From: Methanothermobacter sp. CaT2
GTDB taxonomy: Archaea; Methanobacteriota; Methanobacteria; Methanobacteriales; Methanothermobacteraceae
Reading direction: 5' to 3'
Length of the DNA stretch: 64,000 nt
Assembly (NCBI RefSeq): GCF_000828575.1
Contig: NZ_AP011952.1
Coordinates: 651,065 to 715,064, forward strand
Part shown: positions 27,772-35,951 of the stretch, piece after piece
Position numbering within the stretch: the stretch's first letter is position 1
Layout of the letters: each line of letters begins with the position of its first letter
Position numbers and translations under genes: made by a program
Notes under the pieces: model-generated
The model's database searches: none
What the model was told of the DNA's origin: nothing
Seen by the model: only the letters and a program-made list of their open reading frames with translations

Positions 27772-28185
27772 TCAGGGCTTTCCAGCCACTGATACCCTTA
27801 TCCTTCTGTTTCTGGGTCCGTCGAGTTCTGCGAAGAAGATGCTCTGCCAGGTCCCAAGGTCCATTGATCCGTTGATAACCGGAACCGTCTGACTTCCCCC
27901 GAGGAGCACGGCCCTCAGATGGGAGTCGGCATTGTTGTCAATGGCGTTGTGTCCATAGGATGCATCCACCGGTACGGTGCCCTCAAGCATGGATTCAATG
28001 TCGCTGAGGAGTCTGCTTTCATTTTCATTTATGAATATCGCTGATGTTGAATGCCTTGAGAAGACATTCAGTATGCCGTTCCTTATCCCTGAGGACTCAA
28101 GAACACCCGAGACCATGGAGGTTATGTCAATGAGCTCAACCCTTCGGGATGTCCTCAGGGGGAGTTCCTGTGTATAGACTTCCAT
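27772..28185 (-). CDS. YjbQ / UPF0047 family protein
   Basis: 137 residues of the TIGR00149 family. Signatures: GILNVFSRHSTSAIFINENE, DASYGHNAIDNNADSHLRAVLLGGS and GTWQSIFFAELDGPRNRR, including conserved His/Asn/Glu that build a small barrel active site. Some members have weak thiamin-phosphate synthase activity; the physiological role is unsettled. ATG 28185 has GGTG 5 nt upstream; an earlier ATG at 28203 lies before this site. Convergent with pheT (15 bp gap). Confidence 0.93.
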   Translation of the reverse strand: MEVYTQELPLRTSRRVELIDITSMVSGVLESSGIRNGILNVFSRHSTSAIFINENESRLLSDIESMLEGTVPVDASYGHNAIDNNADSHLRAVLLGGSQTVPVINGSMDLGTWQSIFFAELDGPRNRRIRVSVAGKP

Positions 28186-28334
28186 AAAAACACCACATTT
28201 CATTTATGTCCCTCATTTTAATAAAAGCTTCACCCGGGAAAGTGTGGAGTGAAGGGGATAGTGCGGGATTCTGATGGGACTGGAGCTGGATAATTGATGG
28301 ATCAGTCTGAAGCGAATACTAGCCGCATTGCTGG

Positions 28335-29462
28335 CTACTTCAGCACCCCTGAAAATAGGCCTGTGAACCTGTAAAGGAGACTCCTGTCCTGATAGAATGC
28401 TGCGTGTGGACATACCTCCATGCAGCAGAGACAGTTGATGCAGCGGGAATAATCGAACTCCGGTATGACTGCACCCGCCTTCAGAGCCCCAACCGGGCAG
28501 CTCTCAACACAGACATTGCAGTTCCTGCACCTCTCAGGGTCTATGGCAGGTCTCGACCACCAGAGCTTCATGATGGCGCGTGCAAGGCCCGATGGCAGGA
28601 GGTCAAGGGTGTAATAGATGTTTGATGGCCACCTGAAGTCATCCACCCTTTCAGGTTCATACCCTGCAATTTCAAGTTCGGCAGGATCCGGGGCGAGTCC
28701 CTCTCTCCTGGCGGCCTCATTAACAGGGACCCTGAAGGGGTCCATGCCCAGCAGCCAGGGGATGTATACGTCAAGGGCAAGGGCATCCTCTGATGCCAGG
28801 ATGATTCCAAGGTCCCTGGGGTCTCCCCCCGATGGACCGTTTCCCTCCATCCCGACAACCCCATCAACCAGGGTGAGGGCTGGTTCTGTAAGGAGGTAAA
28901 TTTCAAGGAGCCTCCTTGCGAACTCGGATGGTCTGGGGTGCTCCCTGTGATAATCCGCCTTCCCGAATCCAGGCACTGCACCGTACATGTTCTTAACGGC
29001 ACATGTGAATATGGTCATGCTGTGGGTCTTCAGCTTGGGGAGGTTAACGACAAGGTCACTGTCCACCACCGGCCTTGAAATGGGATACCCTGAACCCATA
29101 ATGTATGATCCAGAGGCCTCAAAATTCACTGGTTCAATATCCAGTCTCCTGCACACATCAAGTATGCCTGTGGCCCTCCAGAATCTTTCTATATTCCTGA
29201 ATGAACCACCGGGACTGTCACCTATGGATACCTCAGCCCCAAGGTCCAGAAACACCTCTGCCACAGCCTCGATGACTGATGGGTGGGTTGTGACGTGCCT
29301 CTCCGGTGACGCTGCCATGAGCATGTTCGGTTTAAGGAGAACCCTGTCCCCACTGGATGCGAACCTCCTGGCTCCTCCCAGAAGTTCAATACACTCAGTG
29401 ACCGACTCCCTTACCTCCTCAGGGTCATAGGAATGGCACTCTGATACCGCTATCCCCTTCAT
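28335..29462 (-). CDS. DUF362 protein with C-terminal 2[4Fe-4S] ferredoxin domain
   Basis: 375 residues. The N-terminal ~270 residues are a DUF362 domain (LLKPNMLMAASPERHVTTHPSV, DSPGG, LVVNLPKLKTH, VKNMYGAVPGF, DGVVGMEGNGPSGG). The C-terminus has two cluster motifs, CRNCNVCVESCPVGAL and CINCLCCMEVCPHAAF. DUF362 proteins are predicted oxidoreductases or metal/corrinoid reductive-activation partners in methanogens. Starts 41 nt downstream of mch on the same strand, so it may belong to the one-carbon operon. Confidence 0.92.
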   Translation of the reverse strand: MKGIAVSECHSYDPEEVRESVTECIELLGGARRFASSGDRVLLKPNMLMAASPERHVTTHPSVIEAVAEVFLDLGAEVSIGDSPGGSFRNIERFWRATGILDVCRRLDIEPVNFEASGSYIMGSGYPISRPVVDSDLVVNLPKLKTHSMTIFTCAVKNMYGAVPGFGKADYHREHPRPSEFARRLLEIYLLTEPALTLVDGVVGMEGNGPSGGDPRDLGIILASEDALALDVYIPWLLGMDPFRVPVNEAARREGLAPDPAELEIAGYEPERVDDFRWPSNIYYTLDLLPSGLARAIMKLWWSRPAIDPERCRNCNVCVESCPVGALKAGAVIPEFDYSRCINCLCCMEVCPHAAFYQDRSLLYRFTGLFSGVLK

Positions 29463-29503
29463 CTTTCAGATGCTCCAGAAAAAATAGAAGTGGTCAGGGA
29501 TAT

Positions 29504-30466
29504 TTAAAGTCCGAAGGATTTCATGAGGAGCTCTTCATTGACAAATCCTGCCCTGAAGACATCTCCTGTCCTGAGGTCATTTATAACGACCTCTGCAGGT
29601 GCAAACATTCCCTTATCTATCTTGTAGAAGTCATACTCGGCCTCCCTGAAGACATCATAGAAGGGTTTACCATAACCCTCAGATGCAGATGATGGGAGGT
29701 TCTCTGCCAGGGATTTTATGTCGTCTCCTTCCTCGGATTCTATGTAATAGTAGGTCCTTCCGCCGAAGAGGACTGCATCATTGGTTTTACCCATGGCCTT
29801 AAGACTGTCAGGGTCAACCGGGGCTATTGGTGCTATACCGGCAGCATATTTGACCTTGTTAACATCGAAGTGGAGTGCCTCAAGCATCTTGTAGGTACCG
29901 TTTTCAACCACACGACCTGAGATCTGTATTGAACCAACCAGGGATGATGTTGGGGCCACCAGGACGTATACGTTCTCTGCTGCCACGTCACACTCCTCTG
30001 CAATCATGTCTGTGACATCCTCACCAGGGAGTTTATCTGCCTCAAGGGTGAGTATTGCAACATCTGCATCATCCTGGTATCCTATCTCATCATAGGTCTC
30101 TGCAGGTTTCAGGGAGAGGGCCCTTGCAGGTCCGGAACCCAGTGCAAAGAAGTCGCCCACACTGACTGACCATCCAGCCTTCTGGGCTCCCAGTGTTGAT
30201 ATGGCAGGGAAGTCTGTCTTTATCTTAACGGATGGAAGTGCGAACCTCTCTGAAAGGTCGCCGGGTATGGAGATCCCAACATCTGCAAGTCCTCCCAGGC
30301 AGACCCCTGTGTAGAGTTCACCTGCCTTGATGCTGCCGTCAACGTTAACTCCGCAGTCGATGACTGTTGAACCATTTTCAAGTTTATCAACCCTTATTTT
30401 AAGGTCGTCTGCCTTTTCAATCATTCTGTCAACTATCTTCTTTGCCTCAAGGTTTACACTTACCAT
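29504..30466 (-). CDS. mch: Methenyltetrahydromethanopterin cyclohydrolase
   Basis: 320 residues, the family length. Catalyses reversible hydrolysis of N5,N10-methenyl-H4MPT+ to N5-formyl-H4MPT in the CO2-to-methane pathway, in the cytoplasm. Family stretches: GELYTGVCLGGLADVGI, PAISTLGAQKAGW, LGSGPARALSLKP, NVYVLVAPTSSLVGSIQI and AGIAPIAPVDPDSLKAMGKTNDA. ATG 30466 has GGTGAT just upstream and overlaps the thymidylate synthase stop by 7 nt, so translation is coupled. Downstream gene of the C1 operon. Confidence 0.97.
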   Translation of the reverse strand: MVSVNLEAKKIVDRMIEKADDLKIRVDKLENGSTVIDCGVNVDGSIKAGELYTGVCLGGLADVGISIPGDLSERFALPSVKIKTDFPAISTLGAQKAGWSVSVGDFFALGSGPARALSLKPAETYDEIGYQDDADVAILTLEADKLPGEDVTDMIAEECDVAAENVYVLVAPTSSLVGSIQISGRVVENGTYKMLEALHFDVNKVKYAAGIAPIAPVDPDSLKAMGKTNDAVLFGGRTYYYIESEEGDDIKSLAENLPSSASEGYGKPFYDVFREAEYDFYKIDKGMFAPAEVVINDLRTGDVFRAGFVNEELLMKSFGL

Positions 30467-31128
30467 TTGATCACCTCTTCTGCTTCTTTGAAGTTAACCT
30501 CATATATATGAGCGCTAATTGAGTGGATGGTTATGTGACCCACTTCAACACCCACCTCTGCTGCGACGTGATCAGCAAGATAGGCAAGGCCCACAGCATT
30601 TGGGAACCATGCCCCGTAGATGTCATGGCTGCGCCAGAGGGCCGTTGTGAAGAGCCTCCCATCCCTTATCTTGAAGTCAACGAGGATCATGCAGGGAACC
30701 TCATCACTCGCAGTGTCCTCAGGAGGATCCCAGGTTACCATGGTGGCCCTTCTTGATTCTGTGCAGTTTTTAAGTCTCCTTATGGCCTCATCCAGCTGGT
30801 CCACTCCGAAGTGTGCCCTCAGGCGGTTGCCGTAGGTGTAGACAAATCCCTTCCTGTCCCCTGAGAGGAACTGTTCAGAGTACTTCTCAAGTTTTTCACC
30901 GCTCCAGAAGTAGCCCTCAGGGACCTTTATGTTGAGCAGCGAACCCCTCCTGATATGGTAAAAGTCATCTGATTTACCGAGGGGCTTCTTTATGGTCACA
31001 ACGGTGTTCATGACCTCCCTTGTAAGGGATCCCCTTTCATCCCTTATCTCCCGCCCATCACGCATTATCTTCTCAACGAGTTTCTTCCAGCCATCTGCAA
31101 TTTCATTGACTTCTATACTGTAGGCCAT
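30460..31128 (-). CDS. thyA: Thymidylate synthase, methanogen type
   Basis: 222 residues, makes dTMP from dUMP. The catalytic Cys is in DEVPCMILVDFKI, followed by the nucleotide-site run TTALWRSHDIYGAWFPNAVGL and HSISAHIYEV. Shorter than bacterial ThyA and of the archaeal/methanogen form, which should use a tetrahydromethanopterin C1 donor. ATG 31128 has GAGGGTG 6 nt upstream; ATG 31131 is also possible. Overlaps mch by 7 nt and follows core-MetE almost directly. Confidence 0.93.
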   Translation of the reverse strand: MAYSIEVNEIADGWKKLVEKIMRDGREIRDERGSLTREVMNTVVTIKKPLGKSDDFYHIRRGSLLNIKVPEGYFWSGEKLEKYSEQFLSGDRKGFVYTYGNRLRAHFGVDQLDEAIRRLKNCTESRRATMVTWDPPEDTASDEVPCMILVDFKIRDGRLFTTALWRSHDIYGAWFPNAVGLAYLADHVAAEVGVEVGHITIHSISAHIYEVNFKEAEEVIKW

Positions 31129-31139
31129 CATGAACACCC

Positions 31140-32066
31140 TCAATTACCTGCTGCCATCACCATGTTGCGGAGTTTGCTGAAGGCCGCCTTCCTCGGGAGT
31201 TTCCTCATTCCGCAGTCAGGGTCGATGTAGAGGTTCTCCTCTCCAACTATATCAGCACCCCTTTTAATAAGGTTTCTTATCTCCTCCATGGATTCAACCC
31301 TCTCGGTTGTGGTATCCACACATCCGAATCCTAACCCTTTATCACCCCTCCATTTCTCCTCAAGGACCTCCAGGTTGGATGGTCTTCCCGCGAATTCAAG
31401 GTCCAGGACATCAACCTTAAATCTGAGCAGATCAGAGAGCACGTTCCTTATGTCTCCACACACATGCAGTGAGACCTCAATGTCCAGGCCGGCTGCAATG
31501 TGATCTATGGCCCTCCCCGCTGTTTTCATATCAACAATTCCCGTTGAGAGGAAGGGCTCATCTATCTGTATCATTGCAGCCCCTGCATCCTGGAGGTGCT
31601 TTGCCTCTATTTTAAGAACTCCTGCCATGTCCATGACAGCCCGATCCCTCTTCTGGGGGTCGTAGAACCCCTCTATCCTGGATGCGTAGATCATGGTGGA
31701 TGGTCCGGTTATTATACCCTTAACACCCCTTGATTCATCATATGTGAGGCCCCTTAAAATCCGGTATGCATATCTGAGGTCAGCTGCTCCTATGGAACCT
31801 GCAGGCGGCGTTATCCTTGAGTATATGATTGATGTGCCGTCCTCGATCTTCATGCCTCCAATTGCCGCTGCGAAGTGTCCCACCATGTCGCCACGGACCT
31901 GTCCATCCGAGATTATATCAACTCCCGCCCTGAACTGGTCCCTCACAGCAGCCTCTATGGCCGGTCTGTATCTATCGTAGGAGCCAAAAAAATTCAGCAC
32001 ACGTTCACCCAGTGTCTCAGGACCCCTGGGTTCTGTGGGGTAGCTTCCAACAACTGTTGTGATCAC
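31140..32066 (-). CDS. Core-MetE methionine synthase (methylcobalamin:homocysteine methyltransferase type)
   Basis: 308 residues: only the C-terminal catalytic half of bacterial MetE. Zinc ligands are visible in LHVCGD (His, Cys) and YIDPDCGMRKLP (Cys); IDEPFLS and GPSTMIYASRI are barrel elements. The M. thermautotrophicus homologue was shown to transfer methyl from methylcobalamin to homocysteine; the physiological donor is thought to be a methyl-corrinoid protein. GTG 32066 with GAGGGTGAT 3 nt upstream is preferred; the frame is open to 32096, inside the preceding gene. Fits an operon of C1 enzymes. Confidence 0.93.
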   Translation of the reverse strand: MITTVVGSYPTEPRGPETLGERVLNFFGSYDRYRPAIEAAVRDQFRAGVDIISDGQVRGDMVGHFAAAIGGMKIEDGTSIIYSRITPPAGSIGAADLRYAYRILRGLTYDESRGVKGIITGPSTMIYASRIEGFYDPQKRDRAVMDMAGVLKIEAKHLQDAGAAMIQIDEPFLSTGIVDMKTAGRAIDHIAAGLDIEVSLHVCGDIRNVLSDLLRFKVDVLDLEFAGRPSNLEVLEEKWRGDKGLGFGCVDTTTERVESMEEIRNLIKRGADIVGEENLYIDPDCGMRKLPRKAAFSKLRNMVMAAGN

Positions 32067-32076
32067 ACCATCACCC

Positions 32077-32382
32077 TCAGGGTTCTGCCACCTCAAGGAT
32101 CCTCTCTATCTCCTCTGGATCAACCGGGAGCTCAACCACGGCTGTACCGTAGCATGGCTTGGTGTATGGTATCATGACGGTTGATCTTTCCTCATCTATA
32201 CCGATGGGTACGGGTGGTATGCCGATTATCCTTGCGCCGAGGATCTTCTCACCGGGCTTTATGTGGACGACCCTCCGTGCCTTCTTTTCTATCATTGCTG
32301 CACATTCCCTGAAACCGGCCCTCTTCATGTGGATCTCATAGTCCCCTGACTGCTGCAGATAGGTCTCCAGGCAGAACGTCAT
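32077..32382 (-). CDS. DUF1894 methanogen-specific protein
   Basis: 101 residues, recognised as DUF1894, known only from methanogens. Traits: CLETYLQQSGDYEI, RAGFRECAAMI, and a beta-rich centre VVHIKPGEKILGARIIGIPPVPIGID ... MIPYTKPCYGTAVVELPV. Three Cys, no metal motif clear. ATG overlaps the stop of the DUF1890 gene (ATGA). It lies directly before core-MetE, so I infer a role with that enzyme, for example in methyl donor docking; not demonstrated. Confidence 0.88.
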   Translation of the reverse strand: MTFCLETYLQQSGDYEIHMKRAGFRECAAMIEKKARRVVHIKPGEKILGARIIGIPPVPIGIDEERSTVMIPYTKPCYGTAVVELPVDPEEIERILEVAEP

Positions 32383-32852
32383 GGTTTCTCCTCCATGAAC
32401 CTGTCTATCCTCACTCGCAGGGGTGCCGGGTTGTGGTGTGCCCTTGCAGCAATGATCTCCGCGTCAAGGGTCTCCATTATTTCATTAACGAGTTCCTCAA
32501 GGACATCCGCGTCCCTATCAAAGACTATTGCCAGGGTCTCTGTATTCAGTATCCCTGCAAAGGTCACAAGGTATGCTGCTGCAGCATCGTTGGGTACAAA
32601 GCCTGCGAGGAATTCGTAGTCACCCTCAGCTAATTCGTTGATGCATGATTCAAGGTCCACCATTTCATCCGTGTAGATACCCTCAGGGTCAGCAACCTGG
32701 ACAAGCCTGAGTGCGGCTGGATTGGCTGTTACCGTAACCCTGAAACCCTTCTTTTTGAGTTTATGTGATGTATATATTGCCAGGGGGATCTGAACCGGTG
32801 ATTCCGGGCATCCCAGTACCATTAAAGCCTTCCCTGTTGATTCCGTTTTCAT
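32379..32852 (-). CDS. DUF1890 methanogen-specific Rossmann-like protein
   Basis: 157 residues, DUF1890. It begins as a Rossmann-like alpha/beta protein: KALMVLGCPESPVQIPLAIYTSHKLKKKGFRVTVTANPAALRL, with later strands FLAGFVPNDAAAAYLVTFAGI and TLAIVFDRD. No P-loop. ATG 32852 has GGGGAGAT 6 nt upstream and is the first gene of the leftward DUF1890-DUF1894-MetE-thyA-mch run. Role unknown; the context suggests a part in methionine/one-carbon chemistry. Confidence 0.88.
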   Translation of the reverse strand: MKTESTGKALMVLGCPESPVQIPLAIYTSHKLKKKGFRVTVTANPAALRLVQVADPEGIYTDEMVDLESCINELAEGDYEFLAGFVPNDAAAAYLVTFAGILNTETLAIVFDRDADVLEELVNEIMETLDAEIIAARAHHNPAPLRVRIDRFMEEKP

Positions 32853-32899
32853 GATTATCTCCCCTTATGGGTTCGTGATCATTCACCAGCTGGAGCCGC

Positions 32900-33976
32900 C
32901 TACTCCTTCACGCCGACAGAGTTTGCAAATATGAGTGAGCTGAGGAAGATGAAGGTCAGGAGGGCTGTCCCGTTTATTGTCCTGTTTATCACGAAGAGTC
33001 CTATTATGGCCTGCGACATGAAGGCTGCAAGGGCCCCTGTCAGTAGAACCTCCCTTCCGAGGTAGCTTCTTGAGCCATTTTCACGCCTTTCACGGTATAT
33101 GCTGAGCATCCTCAATCCCATTATAATGATACCCACACACCAGATTAGAAGGAAGAACATGGTAATGTAGCCAAAGTCATAGGCCCACCCAAATACTCCG
33201 GGCACCATGTAATCTATCACGTCCTTCTTGTTGACGAGTATGCCATAGAAAACCGGGAAGGGCAGACCAAAGAAGAGTATGAGCTGAAGTGGAAGTGAAA
33301 TGTATCCATCGGCAAATCCACTTGAGAGTTCACCCCAGTAGGAAGACATTGGATTATGGCCCAGGAGGGTGGTGTTCTTGATGACAAGTTTCATGCTCGG
33401 GAGTGAAAATGTTTCGAGTCTCTCTATACGTAGAAGAGGGCTTAGAACCGGCATTCCAAGTACCCTTGAGATTAACTCAAGGCCCCCGAATCCAGCCACT
33501 GCTATTAATGCAAAGCCGGCGACACGCTTAACCGTGATGATGGACCTCTGTCTCATGGACTTTGATATTATGAAAAGTCCCATAAAAAGGCCCAGAAGCC
33601 ATAGAAGGAGGAACGATCTGTGCATAAGACCCCCAAAGAGGGTTATGCCTGCCATGAGCAGGTAAACAAAACCTCTAAGGCCCCTCACATCAACCCCTGA
33701 TTCCTCCATGATTGCAAGGGCTGCAAGGGATGATACTGTCACAAGCAGGGCTATTGGGCCAAAGGGGTGGGTGAACTCACTCTGACCGAACGACATGAAG
33801 AGTGCAACAACGTCAAGTCCGAAGATTATGTTGAATCCTATTCCAAGGACTATGCAGATGAATAGAACCATGCTGAGGGACATTGGTGCAAGGTTGAGTA
33901 TGAAAACCATTGCTGCGTAGAGTATTATGCCAACCTCAATTATGAGCTGAAGGTGATTCTGTGCTATAAGGGCCAA
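32900..33976 (-). CDS. Polytopic membrane protein, unknown
   Basis: 358 residues and about ten hydrophobic segments, beginning MALIAQNHLQLIIEVGIILYAA. A large loop at residues ~170-215 (LLRIERLETFSLPSMKLVIKNT and on to NPMSSYWGELSSGFADGY) may be extracellular. It does not match a transporter family I can name; O-antigen-polymerase-like proteins have a similar outline, but this is weak. I chose TTG 33976: GGAGGAT lies 4 nt before it. An ATG at 34018 has no ribosome site and abuts a 9-bp inverted repeat. Confidence 0.7.
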   Translation of the reverse strand: MALIAQNHLQLIIEVGIILYAAMVFILNLAPMSLSMVLFICIVLGIGFNIIFGLDVVALFMSFGQSEFTHPFGPIALLVTVSSLAALAIMEESGVDVRGLRGFVYLLMAGITLFGGLMHRSFLLLWLLGLFMGLFIISKSMRQRSIITVKRVAGFALIAVAGFGGLELISRVLGMPVLSPLLRIERLETFSLPSMKLVIKNTTLLGHNPMSSYWGELSSGFADGYISLPLQLILFFGLPFPVFYGILVNKKDVIDYMVPGVFGWAYDFGYITMFFLLIWCVGIIIMGLRMLSIYRERRENGSRSYLGREVLLTGALAAFMSQAIIGLFVINRTINGTALLTFIFLSSLIFANSVGVKE

Positions 33977-34018
33977 TTTAATCCTCCAGAGATGTTGATG
34001 ATAGGGGACTGCAAACAT

Positions 34019-34048
34019 GTTTCAGGGCAAAAATCCTGACCCTGAAAC
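34019..34048. promoter_or_regulatory. 9-bp inverted repeat upstream of membrane protein gene
   Basis: GTTTCAGGG (34019-34027) and CCCTGAAAC (34040-34048) are perfect inverted copies around a 12-nt spacer. They lie 43-72 nt before the TTG start of the membrane protein gene and 45 nt after the GNAT stop. A TATA-like atatat near 34076-34081 would start transcription at the repeat. It could be an operator or a transcript hairpin. Confidence 0.45.
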
Positions 34049-34092
34049 CAGAGATATGGGGATTGCAACTAGATCATATATTGAGGGTTATC

Positions 34093-34599
34093 TTAAAAAG
34101 TTTTTCCGCTAGGTATGGATTTTCGGAAGACAACCATATCCTCACCGGGACCATTGTAGTCTGCCACAGCCACTACAGGACCGGATTCAACTGTTTTGCC
34201 CTCTTTAACTGGCTTGAAACCGTTTTTAAGGTAAAACCTTATTGCACGGCTGTTTGATGGCTTTGTGATGAGGTAGATCTCCCTCGCACCCATACCCTTC
34301 ACGGTCCCTGCGAACCTTTCAATGAGCCTTCCGGCGATTCCGCTTCCCCTGAGGGACGGTGAAACACAGAGGAGGTGGATGTATGCCTCAGAGGGGTTAT
34401 CCTGTGATATGAACCCCAGCAGGAACCCCACCATTTCATTCCCATCCTCAGCAATAAATGAGGTTGTGCTGAAGAACCTCGTGAATATGTGGTAGATGGA
34501 ATTTCTCTCTGTAACCATGGGTGGACATTCATGTGCCAGTTCAGCTATGGCCAGGAAGTCCTCCTCCCTTACGTTCCTCACCATCACACCAATCACCAT
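34093..34599 (-). CDS. GNAT-family N-acetyltransferase
   Basis: 168 residues. The acetyl-CoA fold is clear: NVREEDFLAIAELAHECPP (beta1-alpha1), VGFLLGFI, the pyrophosphate loop VSPSLRGSGIAGRLIERF (Q/RxxGxG/A as RGSGIA), and the C-terminal NSRAIRFYLKNGFKPV. Acetyl acceptor unknown. Several near starts exist (ATG 34599, GTG 34596, ATG 34584); GGTGAT inside this cluster suggests ATG 34584 may be used. Single gene, upstream of the membrane protein gene. Confidence 0.9.
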   Translation of the reverse strand: MVIGVMVRNVREEDFLAIAELAHECPPMVTERNSIYHIFTRFFSTTSFIAEDGNEMVGFLLGFISQDNPSEAYIHLLCVSPSLRGSGIAGRLIERFAGTVKGMGAREIYLITKPSNSRAIRFYLKNGFKPVKEGKTVESGPVVAVADYNGPGEDMVVFRKSIPSGKTF

Positions 34600-34633
34600 A
34601 TTAATTATCCCTCAAAGATTTAATAAGGTTAAC

Positions 34634-34643
34634 TTTAAATATT
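34634..34643 (+). promoter_or_regulatory. TATA box of tRNA-Ala
   Basis: TTTAAATATT, 26-35 nt before the mature tRNA 5' end, the usual archaeal box A position for a tRNA with a short leader. Confidence 0.55.
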
Positions 34644-34668
34644 AAAAGGCTTAATGTATACTTTGTTG

Positions 34669-34742
<74 letters not shown>

Positions 34743-34750
34743 CTCAAAAC

Positions 34751-34770
34751 TGTTTTTAAACTGTTTTTAT
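34751..34770 (+). terminator. T-rich terminator after tRNA-Ala
   Basis: Two TTTTT runs (tgtttttaaactgtttttat) begin 9 nt after the tRNA, the usual archaeal oligo-T stop signal. Confidence 0.5.
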
Positions 34771-34899
34771 TGTCCTTCATTTATTTTTACTGATTAAATG
34801 AAGTTTATTCAGGTTTCCTTATTAAAATAAAAAAAATCATTCCAGGACACAGGGAAGTGCCCAATGATTTTTTTAAGTTTAAAGGGAGTCACTGGGGCC

Positions 34900-35928
34900 C
34901 TAACTGGATTCAGCGGCCTCGTAGACCATGTCCACTATTATCCGGAAGAGGTCATCTGTTCTGAGTTTCTTTTGCTCCCTCTTTGATACAAGGAGTCTCA
35001 GGGCCGTGTTTACGATTTCATCCACATCGGTGGATCGGTACATGAGGCCATTGTCTATATAGAACCTGTCCACTGAAAGGGGCTTTCCAGGATAACAGGA
35101 TATGACTGGTGTGCCAAGGAGAGCCGCCTCCCTGTTCATGGTCCCGCCGGCGCCTATAACAAGGTCACATCTCTTCATGAGACTGAAGGTGTCAACTGGT
35201 GGCTTTATTATGGTAACATTATCATATCCCTCGAAGATCTCTGCCTGTTCCCTGAACCTGGGTATTATGAGTATATTGGCGTAATCCTTCAGGATCTCCA
35301 CTATCGGCGTGAGGACCGATTCATGACAGTCAGCATCAAGGTAGGATGCCAGTGACGGCTCCGGCCTCATGAGTATTGTCTTCTCCCTTTCAAGTTTCAG
35401 GTTCAGGTCCTCGAAGATGTTCTCATTGTATTCAAAGTTCTGGAAGTGGATTATCTCAGAGGTCCCCCTGTATCTCCTTATCCGGTTTGGGTCAGCACCT
35501 GTCTTCATTATGTCCCAGAGGTCAATGACCTCAGGCATTATTATGTTGTCACAGAGAGGGAGTGTTAGCTTGTTTGCTGCCAGTGCATGCTCATTGTCAA
35601 GTACATAGACACTTGGGATTCCAAGACCAAAGGTTACCCTTGGGAGTTCTATGGAGTGTTTTGAAAGACCAACATCTGGTCTCTGTTCTGCTATAAATCT
35701 TGAGAGGTTATATGCCCTCTTTGTGCTCTCAATGAGTTTCTCAGAGAGGGTTACGCCATGTTTACCTATTGATGTGAACTCAAAGCCGAAGAGCTTCATG
35801 AGCCTGTGTATATCACCGAACTTCCTGGCGGTGATTATGACATCCTCGCCCTCCTCCTGGAAGTATGTTATCACATCCCTGAAAAACCTGACATGAGGGG
35901 CGTTGGTAATATCAATCCATATCTTCAA
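34900..35928 (-). CDS. DUF354 family glycosyltransferase-fold protein
   Basis: 342 residues of DUF354, related to UDP-GlcNAc 2-epimerase/GT-B enzymes. N-terminus MKIWIDITNAPHVRFFRDVI with the conserved Asp-Asn/His pattern; KHSIELPRVTFGLGIPSVYVLDNEHA; C-terminal nucleotide-sugar side LVIGAGGTMNREAALLGTPVISCYPGKP. Probably acts in surface glycan synthesis, but donor and product are unknown. The start codon is TTG 35928 with GGTGG upstream. It lies 23 nt after hypB on the same strand. Confidence 0.85.
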   Translation of the reverse strand: MKIWIDITNAPHVRFFRDVITYFQEEGEDVIITARKFGDIHRLMKLFGFEFTSIGKHGVTLSEKLIESTKRAYNLSRFIAEQRPDVGLSKHSIELPRVTFGLGIPSVYVLDNEHALAANKLTLPLCDNIIMPEVIDLWDIMKTGADPNRIRRYRGTSEIIHFQNFEYNENIFEDLNLKLEREKTILMRPEPSLASYLDADCHESVLTPIVEILKDYANILIIPRFREQAEIFEGYDNVTIIKPPVDTFSLMKRCDLVIGAGGTMNREAALLGTPVISCYPGKPLSVDRFYIDNGLMYRSTDVDEIVNTALRLLVSKREQKKLRTDDLFRIIVDMVYEAAESS

Positions 35929-35951
35929 GGAAAACCACCAAAAAAAATATT

